A stretch of 7,958 nt of DNA from JAAXVZ01 sp964392465 (GCA_964392465.1 CAYMPC010000046.1:1-7958); one strand, 5' to 3'. Positions 1 to 6,899 are shown, numbered from the stretch's first letter. Program-made: numbers and translations. Notes: generated by a model from the letters alone, not told the origin.

Positions 1-1
1 T

Positions 2-142
2 TTAAAAGAAAAAAAATCTTTTTGCATTATTTGTGAAGAAAAAGAAGCAGAATTCTGTATTAAAGGCATTCCAAAAGACTGTTATTGTAAAGAATGTGCT
101 ATTGAGCATTTCGGAGAATTAGAGGTTCTTGAAAAATTATAG
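2..142 (+). CDS. C-terminal fragment of a small cysteine-rich, probably zinc-binding protein
   Basis: An open frame enters from the left edge and ends at a TAG stop, leaving 46 residues. The fragment carries five cysteines and a histidine in a metal-site arrangement: CIIC near residues 8-11, a single Cys at 19, then CYCKEC at 27-32 followed by a His at 36. The final part (CAIEHFGELEVLEKL) is an acidic, leucine-rich tail. Two Cys pairs plus extra Cys/His ligands suggest one or two structural zinc sites, as in zinc ribbons and treble-clef-like small proteins. I recall similar short proteins with a YCxxCAxExFG-type ending from DPANN archaeal genomes, but no function is known to me. The start codon lies outside the window, so the full length is unknown. 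It points the same way as the reductase downstream, but 166 bases with candidate promoters separate them, so they are probably transcribed separately. Confidence 0.7.
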   Translation, partial: LKEKKSFCIICEEKEAEFCIKGIPKDCYCKECAIEHFGELEVLEKL

Positions 143-189
143 GAATAGTAAACTATATTTTCTATTATATATTTTACTTATCAAAAAAC

Positions 190-197
190 TTTAAATA
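190..197 (+). promoter_or_regulatory. Candidate TATA box for the ribonucleotide reductase gene (distal)
   Basis: TTTAAATA preceded by an A-rich stretch (AAAAAAC) fits an archaeal BRE plus TATA box. Transcription would begin near position 220 and give a leader of about 90 bases. A second candidate, TAAATATATA at 247-256, would give a leader of only about 30 bases. The sequence alone does not decide between them; the distal one has the better BRE-like context. Confidence 0.4.
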
Positions 198-299
198 TAA
201 ACAAAAATATAAAAATTATAATTACAATATCTTGTGTATCTGTGGGTAAATATATACTAGGGGTTGTATAAAGAGCTAATTAGAAAAATGATCAGATAA

Positions 300-305
300 G
301 GTGAT
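300..305 (+). promoter_or_regulatory. Shine-Dalgarno site of the reductase gene
   Basis: GGTGAT matches the complement of the archaeal 16S rRNA 3' end (AUCACCUCC). It lies 3 bases before the ATG at 309. This favours 309 over the in-frame ATG at 330 and shows that the mRNA has a leader, unlike several small genes in this window. Confidence 0.65.
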
Positions 306-308
306 ATA

Positions 309-2327
309 ATGCAGGATTATGAAACTTATATGAAAAGTCTGTCTAAACAGGAAAAATTGAACTTTAATGATAACCAGTTAAAGATTATATTTGCAAAATA
401 CCTAAAGCGTGATTCTGAGGGAAATGTTGTTGAAACTCCTTTTGGCATGTTTAAAAGGATAGCTGAAGAGATTGCAAAGCCAGATATTAATTATATAAGT
501 AAAGAAGAGGTAAAAAAGCTGGAACAAGATTTTTTTGAAATAATGTCAAATCTTTACTTTGTTCCCGGAGGAAGAACAATAGCAAACGCAGGAACTCCTG
601 TTAAAAACCTGGCAAATTGTTTTGTAATTCCTGTTGAAGATAGTATGGAAGGTATTTTTGAAGCAGTAAAAAAAGCAGCCTTGATTCAAAAGAGAGGAGG
701 GGGAGTTGGATATTGTTTTTCAACCTTAAGACCTAAAGGGTCATGGGTTTCAGGATGCTCAGGAATAGCATCAGGTCCTATTTCTTTTATGAGAGTTTTT
801 GACGTTATGTGCTCAACAATAATGCAGGGAAATAGAAGAGGAGCTCAGATGGCAACATTTCATGTTTGGCATCCAGATATAGAAGATTTTGTTACTGCAA
901 AAGAGGATTTGACACAATTGACAAATTTCAATATTTCTGTACTTATTGATGATAAATTTATGAGAGCTGTTGAAAATGATGAAGATTATGAATTATATGC
1001 CCCAAATTCAAAAAAAGTAATGAAAAAAATAAGGGCAAAGGAATTATTTGACAAGATTGCATATCATGCCTGGAAAACAGGAGAGCCTGGAGTTTTATTT
1101 GTTGATACAGCAAATAAATATAATTCCATTCCTCATCTCGGTAGCTTTAAAGCAACTAATCCTTGTGCTGAAATCTGGCTTCTTGATCATGAAGTATGTA
1201 ATTTAGGATCTATAAATTTGGATAAGATGATTAAAGAAGGGAAAGTTGATTGGGAAAAATTAAAAGAGACAATTAGAATTGGAATTCATTTCCTTGATAA
1301 TGTTATTGATGCAGGAGAATATCCAACACCTGAAATAACCTTAATGGCTAAGAAAACAAGAAGAATAGGATTGGGGGTGATGGGGTTTGCAGATATGCTT
1401 TATCAATTAGGAATTCCTTATTCTAGTAAAGAGGGAAGAGATTTAGCTAGAGATATAATGAAAACAATAGACGAAATTGGCTGGGAAGAAAGCGAAAGAT
1501 TAGCCAAGCAGAAAGGTGTTTTCCCAGCTTGGGAAGGAAGTGTTTTTGAAAAGAAAAATAGGAAAGTCAGAAATTGTGCCATAACAGCAATTGCACCTAC
1601 TGGAACATTAAGCATGTTGGCAGACACTTCTGGAGGGTGTGAACCTAATTTTGCTATTGCATATATTAAAAACTCACATTCTATCAAACATACATTTACT
1701 TATGTCAATAAGCACTTTGAAGCAATTGCTAGAAAAAAAGGATTTTATTCTGAGGAATTGATGGAAAAAATTGCTCGTCAGGGAACACTTGATGGTATAG
1801 ATGAAATACCTGAAGAGGTTAAAAAGGTATTTGAAGTTGCATATAATATTACTGCAGAGCAGCATATAAAAATTCAGGCAGCATTTCAAGAATATGTTAC
1901 AAATGCAGTATCCAAAACAATTAATTTCCCTAATTCTGCTACATTAGAAGAAGTTAAAGAAGGTTATATGCTTGCTTGGAAAACAGGATGTAAAGGATGT
2001 ACTGTCTATAGAGATGGTTCAAGACAAAACCAGGTTTTAGAACTTAAAAAAGAAAAGAAATCAGAAAAAGTAACTAAAACTCAAACTAATGAAGTAAAGG
2101 AAACAAAGCCTGAAAAAACAAAATTAACAGGAGAAATGCTATCTGAACAGCAACTTGTCATTATGAGCCAATCAGTTGGAAATGCTAATAATGATGAAAT
2201 AACATTGGAGCAGTTACATGTTGGTCATAAGCAAATGACAGAATGTCCTGAATGCAAAACCACACTTGTAAAACAAGAAGGATGTATTTTGTGCCCACAA
2301 TGCGGGTATAGTGCTTGCAGTATGTAA
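309..2327 (+). CDS. nrdJ: Adenosylcobalamin-dependent (class II) ribonucleoside reductase
   Basis: Reduces ribonucleotides to deoxyribonucleotides, generating a thiyl radical from adenosylcobalamin and needing no oxygen or separate radical subunit. The 672-residue protein shows the family landmarks in order: the FVPGGR stretch (84-89); the first redox cysteine in NLANCF (C104); a glycine-rich RGGGVGY block (129-135); the catalytic loop NPCAE (284-288) with the radical cysteine C286, N284 and E288; the second redox cysteine C297 in VCNLGSINL; the phosphate-binding PTGTLSMLADTSGGCEPNF block (430-448); then a Lys/Glu-rich linker (about 577-615). The C-terminal tail has CPEC (646-649), C659, CPQC (662-665) and C670, a typical redox/zinc tail of this family. 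The N-terminus starts directly with the reductase fold, so there is no ATP-cone domain, and there is no intein. The tail and the lack of an adjacent small subunit argue for class II over class I. No cobalamin riboswitch is visible upstream. Confidence 0.95.
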   Translation: MQDYETYMKSLSKQEKLNFNDNQLKIIFAKYLKRDSEGNVVETPFGMFKRIAEEIAKPDINYISKEEVKKLEQDFFEIMSNLYFVPGGRTIANAGTPVKNLANCFVIPVEDSMEGIFEAVKKAALIQKRGGGVGYCFSTLRPKGSWVSGCSGIASGPISFMRVFDVMCSTIMQGNRRGAQMATFHVWHPDIEDFVTAKEDLTQLTNFNISVLIDDKFMRAVENDEDYELYAPNSKKVMKKIRAKELFDKIAYHAWKTGEPGVLFVDTANKYNSIPHLGSFKATNPCAEIWLLDHEVCNLGSINLDKMIKEGKVDWEKLKETIRIGIHFLDNVIDAGEYPTPEITLMAKKTRRIGLGVMGFADMLYQLGIPYSSKEGRDLARDIMKTIDEIGWEESERLAKQKGVFPAWEGSVFEKKNRKVRNCAITAIAPTGTLSMLADTSGGCEPNFAIAYIKNSHSIKHTFTYVNKHFEAIARKKGFYSEELMEKIARQGTLDGIDEIPEEVKKVFEVAYNITAEQHIKIQAAFQEYVTNAVSKTINFPNSATLEEVKEGYMLAWKTGCKGCTVYRDGSRQNQVLELKKEKKSEKVTKTQTNEVKETKPEKTKLTGEMLSEQQLVIMSQSVGNANNDEITLEQLHVGHKQMTECPECKTTLVKQEGCILCPQCGYSACSM

Positions 2328-2341
2328 ATATGTAATAGGGC

Positions 2342-2632
2342 TTAATCTTCATCAACAGTAAATAATTTAGAATCCTTTACTTTAAATAATCCTATTCTTG
2401 CGCCAGAATCAAGCCATCCATGGGCATAATTGACAGCAGCAAAAGCATTCACATAATCTCCTTTTATATAGAAATGCTTTGCATCAGAATAATATCTAAA
2501 AGCCATATCTAAAAAATCTTTTGCTTCTTTTATTCTTCTTTCGTCAAATCCTTTTTCTTTTACCATATCAATTGCTTTCCCTGTTATTGAAAAATATTTT
2601 TCTAGCTTATCTTTTGTAATTTCCTTATTCAT
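2342..2632 (-). CDS. DUF357 family protein
   Basis: A 96-residue soluble protein predicted to be almost all alpha-helical. It matches my memory of the archaeal DUF357 family: an N-terminal helix pair (8-28), a long helix (32-58) and the signature around 47-82, with YYSDAKHF, KGDYVNAFAA and YAHGWLDSGARIGL. The family is confined largely to archaea and resembles HEPN-like or TPR-like helical bundles in general shape, but its biochemical role is unknown to me and no catalytic motif is visible. The length is close to the usual size for the family, with a short acidic tail (DED). It is convergent with the reductase, with only 14 bases between the stop codons, and divergent from the HPP gene across a 147-base promoter region. 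A TATA box about 24 bases upstream, with no Shine-Dalgarno site, suggests a leaderless transcript starting at this ATG. Confidence 0.85.
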   Translation of the reverse strand: MNKEITKDKLEKYFSITGKAIDMVKEKGFDERRIKEAKDFLDMAFRYYSDAKHFYIKGDYVNAFAAVNYAHGWLDSGARIGLFKVKDSKLFTVDED

Positions 2633-2650
2633 TATTTCAAATATTATACT

Positions 2651-2660
2651 TTTATTTATA
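2651..2660 (-). promoter_or_regulatory. TATA box of the DUF357 gene
   Basis: Read on the minus strand this is TATAAATAAA, centred about 24 bases before the ATG at 2632. With the usual archaeal TATA-to-start distance of about 26 bases, the transcript would begin at or within a few bases of the ATG, so the message is probably leaderless. The surrounding sequence is very AT-rich, so neighbouring TATA-like strings exist. Confidence 0.45.
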
Positions 2661-2704
2661 TATTTTTTATAACATATTATTATAACAGTATACTTTTTTC
2701 ACTA

Positions 2705-2722
2705 CTATTATACAAATAATAG
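2705..2722. repeat. Perfect 7-bp inverted repeat upstream of the HPP promoter
   Basis: CTATTAT and ATAATAG are exact reverse complements separated by ACAA. The element ends 5 bases before the TATA box of the HPP gene, within the divergent intergenic region. That position suits a dimeric regulator site, but short palindromes are common in DNA this AT-rich. Confidence 0.35.
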
Positions 2723-2727
2723 ATAAA

Positions 2728-2735
2728 TTTAAATA
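2728..2735 (+). promoter_or_regulatory. TATA box of the HPP-family gene
   Basis: TTTAAATA preceded by GATAAA, a plausible BRE. Transcription would begin near 2757, giving a leader of about 23 bases. A weak GGTTGAT at 2764-2770 could serve as an imperfect Shine-Dalgarno site 9 bases before the ATG at 2780. Confidence 0.5.
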
Positions 2736-2779
2736 CTTGCAATGAATTACTAGATATATAATAGGTTGATTTATCAAAA

Positions 2780-3337
2780 ATGAAAAAAGAAAATAAACCT
2801 CATGTAAAGAAATTTGTGGCAGTATTCTTGCCACTTTCACTAGGATTAGCTATTACTATTTTTGTCACAATGGTCTTATTTAATGTTACAGATTATGGAA
2901 TTACTATTGCTTCATTTGGTGCAACAATATTTATGATACTCTCAAAAAAAGATATAAACAAAAAAGCTATTTTTGGCTCATATTTTATTTCAACCCTTTT
3001 GGGATTTTTATTTTCAAAACTTTCAAGTATTACTTCTTTAAATGTTACCTTAGCTGTAGTCTCATCTATCTTAGCAATGACCCTTTTTGATCTTCAGCAT
3101 CCTCCAGCAATAGGTATTGCTGCTGCAATGGTTTTGAACAAATTTAGTTTTTGGATCGATGTACTTGTCTTAATTTATGTATTTTTTATTATTATTATGA
3201 CGCTTACTTTAAAAGAATTTATGCAAAACCCGACAAAAATACTCTCTTTTATTGAGATAGAAGAAGAAAAGATAAAATGGGACATTAAAAAAAAAGAAAC
3301 ACCAGAGTATCTTAGACTAAAGGAAACTACAGAATAA
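2780..3337 (+). CDS. HPP-family integral membrane protein
   Basis: A 185-residue protein with about five to six hydrophobic segments (near 11-34, 38-55, 65-79, 88-103, 108-120 and 125-144) and a charged cytosolic tail (about 146-185) rich in Lys and Glu. It has the two recognisable HPP-family landmarks: SFGAT at 45-49, between the early helices, and the family-naming His-Pro-Pro at 107-109 (LQHPPA). Some plant and cyanobacterial members are reported to move nitrite across chloroplast or cell membranes; whether that applies to an archaeal member is unknown, and nothing nearby concerns nitrogen metabolism. The charged tail could bind something in the cytosol, but I recognise no domain in it. 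The next gene follows after 83 bases with its own TATA box, so this looks like a single-gene unit. Family assignment is fairly firm, substrate unassigned. Confidence 0.8.
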   Translation: MKKENKPHVKKFVAVFLPLSLGLAITIFVTMVLFNVTDYGITIASFGATIFMILSKKDINKKAIFGSYFISTLLGFLFSKLSSITSLNVTLAVVSSILAMTLFDLQHPPAIGIAAAMVLNKFSFWIDVLVLIYVFFIIIMTLTLKEFMQNPTKILSFIEIEEEKIKWDIKKKETPEYLRLKETTE

Positions 3338-3389
3338 AAGAATTGTAAGTCTTAATTATTTCTTAAATCCATAACTTAAATTCGGAAGA

Positions 3390-3397
3390 TTTATATT
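3390..3397 (+). promoter_or_regulatory. TATA box of the 93-residue protein gene
   Basis: TTTATATT, preceded by CGGAAGA as a possible BRE, is centred about 27 bases before the ATG at 3421. That places the transcription start at the start codon, and no GGTG-type Shine-Dalgarno site lies between them, so the mRNA is probably leaderless. Confidence 0.55.
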
Positions 3398-3420
3398 CAA
3401 GCTATTAAATAAATAGAAGT

Positions 3421-3702
3421 ATGGTTCTTGGAGAGATAAGCAATTTATTGGAAAAAAGAAGAATTGAACTAATAGATATGCTAGAAAATAAGGAAGAAGT
3501 ATTGGAACTTGAAAAACAGCACCAGATTTATGGCGCTATAAATGAAATTGAGCTTTTTCTTCAGACAATAAGCTACTATGAAAAATCAAGTTCAGAAAAA
3601 AGCATAGAACCTATTAAACTAAGTAAACCACAAGATTCAAAAAAGGATTTAATAAGCAGAATGTTTGATGGGATTAAAGAAAAAGTCTCAAAAAACAAAT
3701 AA
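3421..3702 (+). CDS. Small helical protein of unknown function
   Basis: A 93-residue, highly charged soluble protein I cannot assign to a named family. Residues 3-53 look like two helices with a hydrophobic face, the second containing QHQIYGAINEIELFLQTI, which could pack as a helical hairpin or coiled coil. A Ser/Lys/Pro-rich linker (about 54-74) leads to a final amphipathic, basic helix (75-91: DLISRMFDGIKEKV). There is no signal peptide, membrane segment or cysteine. I have an impression of similar small proteins in DPANN archaea, but no function to attach. It has its own TATA box, and the ATPase downstream has another, so the two genes need not be co-expressed despite lying only 60 bases apart. 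The short ORF is credible because of the promoter placement, the codon use matching its neighbours and the regular helical pattern. Confidence 0.7.
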   Translation: MVLGEISNLLEKRRIELIDMLENKEEVLELEKQHQIYGAINEIELFLQTISYYEKSSSEKSIEPIKLSKPQDSKKDLISRMFDGIKEKVSKNK

Positions 3703-3707
3703 AAAAA

Positions 3708-3715
3708 TTTATATT
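3708..3715 (+). promoter_or_regulatory. TATA box of the calcium ATPase gene
   Basis: TTTATATT after an A-tract, the same core as the box at 3390-3397 (both continue with C). It predicts a start near 3740 and a leader of about 25 bases that includes the Shine-Dalgarno site of the ATPase. Confidence 0.5.
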
Positions 3716-3751
3716 CTACTGGTAAATTAATTTTCTTAAGATAATTAGGTA

Positions 3752-3756
3752 GGTGA
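3752..3756 (+). promoter_or_regulatory. Shine-Dalgarno site of the calcium ATPase gene
   Basis: GGTGA, complementary to the archaeal 16S 3' end, lies 6 bases before the ATG at 3763. It fixes the start of the ATPase and is one of only two clear sites of this kind in the window. Confidence 0.7.
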
Positions 3757-3762
3757 ACATCT

Positions 3763-6426
3763 ATGGAATTTTATAAAGGGAAAATAGAGGAAGTATATAA
3801 AAAGTTAAAAACTTCTGAAAAGGGGTTAAGTTCTGGAGAGGCAAAAGAAAGAATAGACGAATATGGTTATAATAAAATAGAATCAAAAAAAAAGATTTCA
3901 CCTATCATATTATTTTTACAACAGTTTAATAGTCCTGTTATTTGGATTCTACTAGGAGCACTGGTCATTTCTACAATCACTGGATATATAGAATATAAAG
4001 AAGGAGCAATCTCTTTAGGAAAATATATTGCTGAGCCGATTGTAATTGGCGCAATCATAATTATAAACTCACTTATTGGATTCTTTCAAGAATATAAAGC
4101 AGAAAAAGCAATAGAAGCATTAAAAAAAATGGCTTCTTTAAAGGCAGTTGTATTAAGAGATGGAGAAGAAACAGAAATAAATGCAGAGGAACTAGTTCCA
4201 GGAGATATTATAATTCTTTCTCCTGGTGAAAAAGTCCCTGCAGATGCAAGACTAATTAGTCTAAATCACCTTCAGACACAAGAAGCAGCACTTACTGGAG
4301 AAAGCCTTCCTGTAAAAAAAGAAGTTACTGAGTATAGTAAAGATCTTCAATTAGGTGATCAAAGAAATATGCTATTCTCTGGAACAATAATAACAGAAGG
4401 AAAAGGAAAAGCAATAGTTGTCAAAACCGGAATGCAGAGCCAGATAGGAAATATAGCTAAAATGATTGAAGAAACAGAGGATGAACAAACACCACTACAA
4501 AAGAAACTTGCAAAATTAGGAAAAACACTTACTTTTTTAACCATAGGTATTTGTATTGTTGTTTTTGCGTTTATTCTTTTGAAAGGAGAAACAATTCTTC
4601 ATGCCTTAATAACTGCAGTTAGTTTAGCAGTTGCTGCAATACCAGAAGGTTTACCTGCTGTAGTTACTATCTCTTTGGCTCTTGCTGTCAAAAGAATGAT
4701 AAAAAGAAATGCCCTAATTAGAAAATTGCCCTCGGTAGAAACCTTAGGAAGCACAACTGTTATTTGTTCAGATAAAACAGGAACATTGACTAAAAACGAA
4801 ATGACAGTTAAAAAAATCTTTGTTGATAATACCTTAATAGAAATAACAGGAATAGGATATACTCCAGAGGGAACTTTTTCAGAACATCCTGCTGATTTGG
4901 ATCTTCTTCTAAAAATAGGACTTCTAAACAATGACTCTAAACTTGAAAAAGAAGAAAAAGGAACTTATAAAATAGTTGGAGATCCTACTGAAGGAGCATT
5001 AGTTGTTTCAGGAGAAAAAGCAGGCTTTAATTGCTCAAGAATAAGAGAAGAAAGTCCAAGAATAAATGAAATCATGTTTGATTCTGTCAGAAAAAGGATG
5101 ACAACAATACATAAAATTGGAAATAAAAAATATTCTTATGTTAAAGGTGCTCCAGATATTATCTTAAATTTGTGTCATAGTATCATTATAGATGAAAAAG
5201 TAAAGCCTCTTGATACAAAAGAAAAACAAAAAATCCTTAAGGTAAATGAAGAATTATCAAATGAGGCATTAAGGGTATTGGCTTTTGCCTATAAAGAACT
5301 AAAAGATAAAGAGACAGAAGAAGAATTTGAGAAAGGACTTATTTTTGTAGGATTGCAAGGGATGATTGATCCTCCTAGGGAAGAAGTAAAAGATGCAATC
5401 TTCAGATGCAAAACAGCAGGAATTAAGGTTGTGATGATTACAGGAGATTATAAAGGAACAGCACAAGCAATAGCAAAACAGATAGGTATAACAGGAAAAG
5501 CAGTTACAGGAGAAGATCTGCATAAAATAGATTTGAATAAAGAGGTTGAGAATATAGGAGTGTATGCAAGAGTAAATCCTGAGCATAAAATGAAAATTGT
5601 AGAAGCTCTAAAGAAAAAAGGCCATATTGTGGCAATGACAGGAGATGGTGTTAATGATGCGCCAGCATTAAAAGCTTCTGATATAGGGATTTCAATGGCA
5701 ATTACAGGAACAGATGTTGCAAAAGAAGCAAGCGATATGATACTTACAGATGATAATTTTACAAGTATTGTAAATGCTGTTGAAGAAGGCAGAGGTATTT
5801 TTGATAATATCAAAAAGTTCGTACAGTTCTTATTATCATGCAATATTGCAGAGGTTTTAGTGATTTTTGTTGCTACCTTAATAGGGATGCCATTACCTTT
5901 AGTGGCTGTGCAGATTTTATGGATGAATTTAGTAACAGATGGTTTACCTGCTGTTGCGCTTGGAGTTGATCCTATCTCAAAAGACGTTATGAAAAGAAAA
6001 CCAAGGAATCCAAAAGAAGGAATATTGACAAAAGCATTCATTATTAGGGTATTAGTTATGACTATATTTATTACAGTAGCAACATTGTCTATATTTGGAT
6101 ATAACTTATTTTCTTTAAAAGTAAGTGAGGAAGAAGCAAGATCAATTGCCTTTACTTCATTAGTTTTACTTCAGTTTGTACCTCTTTTTGTTATCAGAAG
6201 TCAATATAATTTAGGGTTTTTTTCAAATAAAAAACTTATTTTGGCTGTTTTTTCCTCTATTTTATTACAGTTGGCTGTACTATATACGGGATTAAGCGCA
6301 GCATTTGAGACATTCCCTTTAACTTTAATTGATTGGATTTACATACTAGGGGTATGGATTATTGTATTTGGACTAAGTATGCTTACTTCAAAAGCACTGA
6401 ATAAATTTGGGCTAAAAGCTTATTGA
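3763..6426 (+). CDS. P2A-type calcium-transporting P-type ATPase
   Basis: An 887-residue ion pump that uses ATP to drive cations, most likely Ca2+, out of the cytoplasm. It has the whole P-type layout: N-terminal cation-ATPase domain (about 1-75), actuator domain with TGES (178-181), phosphorylation site SDKTGT with D337, nucleotide-binding KGAPD (461-465), TGD (560-562), the hinge TGDGVNDAP (626-634), and a C-terminal helix set (about 685-880). Helix M4 reads VAAIPEGLP (290-298, E295), M5 has CNIAE (N694, E697) and M6 NLVTDG (N722, T725, D726), which match the Ca2+ ligands of SERCA. The M8 position equivalent to SERCA E908 is a Gln (Q804 by my alignment), common in prokaryotic relatives. M4/M6 do not look like heavy-metal pumps, which have CPx motifs, and the DPPR (536-539) fits P2 pumps. 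A relative with Mn2+ or Na+ preference cannot be excluded. Stops just before a T-rich tract. Confidence 0.93.
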   Translation: MEFYKGKIEEVYKKLKTSEKGLSSGEAKERIDEYGYNKIESKKKISPIILFLQQFNSPVIWILLGALVISTITGYIEYKEGAISLGKYIAEPIVIGAIIIINSLIGFFQEYKAEKAIEALKKMASLKAVVLRDGEETEINAEELVPGDIIILSPGEKVPADARLISLNHLQTQEAALTGESLPVKKEVTEYSKDLQLGDQRNMLFSGTIITEGKGKAIVVKTGMQSQIGNIAKMIEETEDEQTPLQKKLAKLGKTLTFLTIGICIVVFAFILLKGETILHALITAVSLAVAAIPEGLPAVVTISLALAVKRMIKRNALIRKLPSVETLGSTTVICSDKTGTLTKNEMTVKKIFVDNTLIEITGIGYTPEGTFSEHPADLDLLLKIGLLNNDSKLEKEEKGTYKIVGDPTEGALVVSGEKAGFNCSRIREESPRINEIMFDSVRKRMTTIHKIGNKKYSYVKGAPDIILNLCHSIIIDEKVKPLDTKEKQKILKVNEELSNEALRVLAFAYKELKDKETEEEFEKGLIFVGLQGMIDPPREEVKDAIFRCKTAGIKVVMITGDYKGTAQAIAKQIGITGKAVTGEDLHKIDLNKEVENIGVYARVNPEHKMKIVEALKKKGHIVAMTGDGVNDAPALKASDIGISMAITGTDVAKEASDMILTDDNFTSIVNAVEEGRGIFDNIKKFVQFLLSCNIAEVLVIFVATLIGMPLPLVAVQILWMNLVTDGLPAVALGVDPISKDVMKRKPRNPKEGILTKAFIIRVLVMTIFITVATLSIFGYNLFSLKVSEEEARSIAFTSLVLLQFVPLFVIRSQYNLGFFSNKKLILAVFSSILLQLAVLYTGLSAAFETFPLTLIDWIYILGVWIIVFGLSMLTSKALNKFGLKAY

Positions 6427-6441
6427 TTTTTTTATTTTTTT
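6427..6441 (+). terminator. T-rich terminator after the calcium ATPase
   Basis: Seven T, one A, then seven T begin directly after the ATPase stop codon, which is the form of archaeal intrinsic termination signals. An A-rich run (6443-6449) follows, so the tract is also self-complementary. It argues against the ATPase and archease being one obligatory transcript. Confidence 0.5.
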
Positions 6442-6479
6442 CAAAAAAATTAAAAAAGCCCTTTCTTTCCTTATTCTTA

Positions 6480-6899
6480 ATGAGATTCAAATACTTTGAT
6501 CATACTGCAGATGCTATGTTTGAAAGTTATGGCAAAACAATTGAAGAAGCATTTGAAAATGCAGCTTTGGCTATGTTTAACATAATTTCTAATGTAGATA
6601 AAGTAACTGCTAATAACACCTATCCTATTAAAATAAAAGCTGATAAATATGAAAAACTGTTGTTTGATTTCTTTGATGAGCTTCTTTTTTACTTAGATAC
6701 AGAACATATAATCTTCTGTAAGTTTGAAGATATAAAGATTACAAAAAAAAGAAAAAAATATGAATTAAATTGTTTGGCTTTAGGAGACAATATCTCTAAT
6801 TATGAAAGGCATGGAGACATTAAAGCGCCTACTTATAATGAAATGTCAATAAATAAAACAAATCAGGGCTGGATTATAAGGGCAGTTGTGGATATATAG
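6480..6899 (+). CDS. Archease, cofactor of the tRNA-splicing ligase RtcB
   Basis: A 139-residue protein of the archease family, which activates the RNA ligase RtcB for tRNA exon joining and RNA repair by promoting its guanylylation and turnover. The start FKYFDHTADA (3-12) is the family signature; D7 and D11, with D138 in the last residues (RAVVDI), occupy the positions of acidic metal-binding residues known in the family. The middle has GKTIEEAFENAA (18-29), the DFFDELLFYLD stretch (63-73) and the closing HGDIKAPTYNEM (111-122), all typical, and the length is standard. The frame stays open back to a TTG at 6423 overlapping the ATPase stop, but the extra 19 residues are encoded by the T/A tract and lack family character, so I start at the ATG at 6480. 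No Shine-Dalgarno site precedes it; a weak A/T-rich element near 6450-6457 would fit a leaderless start. RtcB itself is not in this window. Confidence 0.92.
   Translation: MRFKYFDHTADAMFESYGKTIEEAFENAALAMFNIISNVDKVTANNTYPIKIKADKYEKLLFDFFDELLFYLDTEHIIFCKFEDIKITKKRKKYELNCLALGDNISNYERHGDIKAPTYNEMSINKTNQGWIIRAVVDI

Noticed and set aside
143..308. Cobalamin riboswitch or C/D-box RNA upstream of the reductase
   Set aside because: There is no B12-box-like sequence or extended pairing. An AATGAT string near 287 recalls a C box, but no matching D box (CUGA) is seen.
1418..1889. Two minus-strand open frames inside the reductase gene
   Set aside because: They are antisense to conserved reductase sequence, have no promoter or Shine-Dalgarno site, and show compositions typical of shadow frames.
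309..2327. Intein in the reductase, as is common in this family
   Set aside because: The catalytic-loop and phosphate-binding motifs are uninterrupted and the length is that of a plain enzyme.
5448..6041. A 197-codon open frame on the minus strand within the calcium ATPase gene
   Set aside because: It lies wholly antisense to strongly conserved ATPase motifs (hinge, M5, M6), has no family resemblance, and is explained by the codon bias of the sense gene.
6423..6479. N-terminal extension of archease from a TTG overlapping the ATPase stop
   Set aside because: The 19 added residues are the translation of the T/A-rich terminator-like tract, and the family signature begins right after the ATG at 6480. 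A TTGA overlap start remains possible but is unlikely.
3763..6899. A calcium-linked operon of the ATPase and archease (archease binds metal)
   Set aside because: A T-rich tract separates them, and archease metal binding serves RtcB activation rather than transport. Adjacency alone does not support a shared function.
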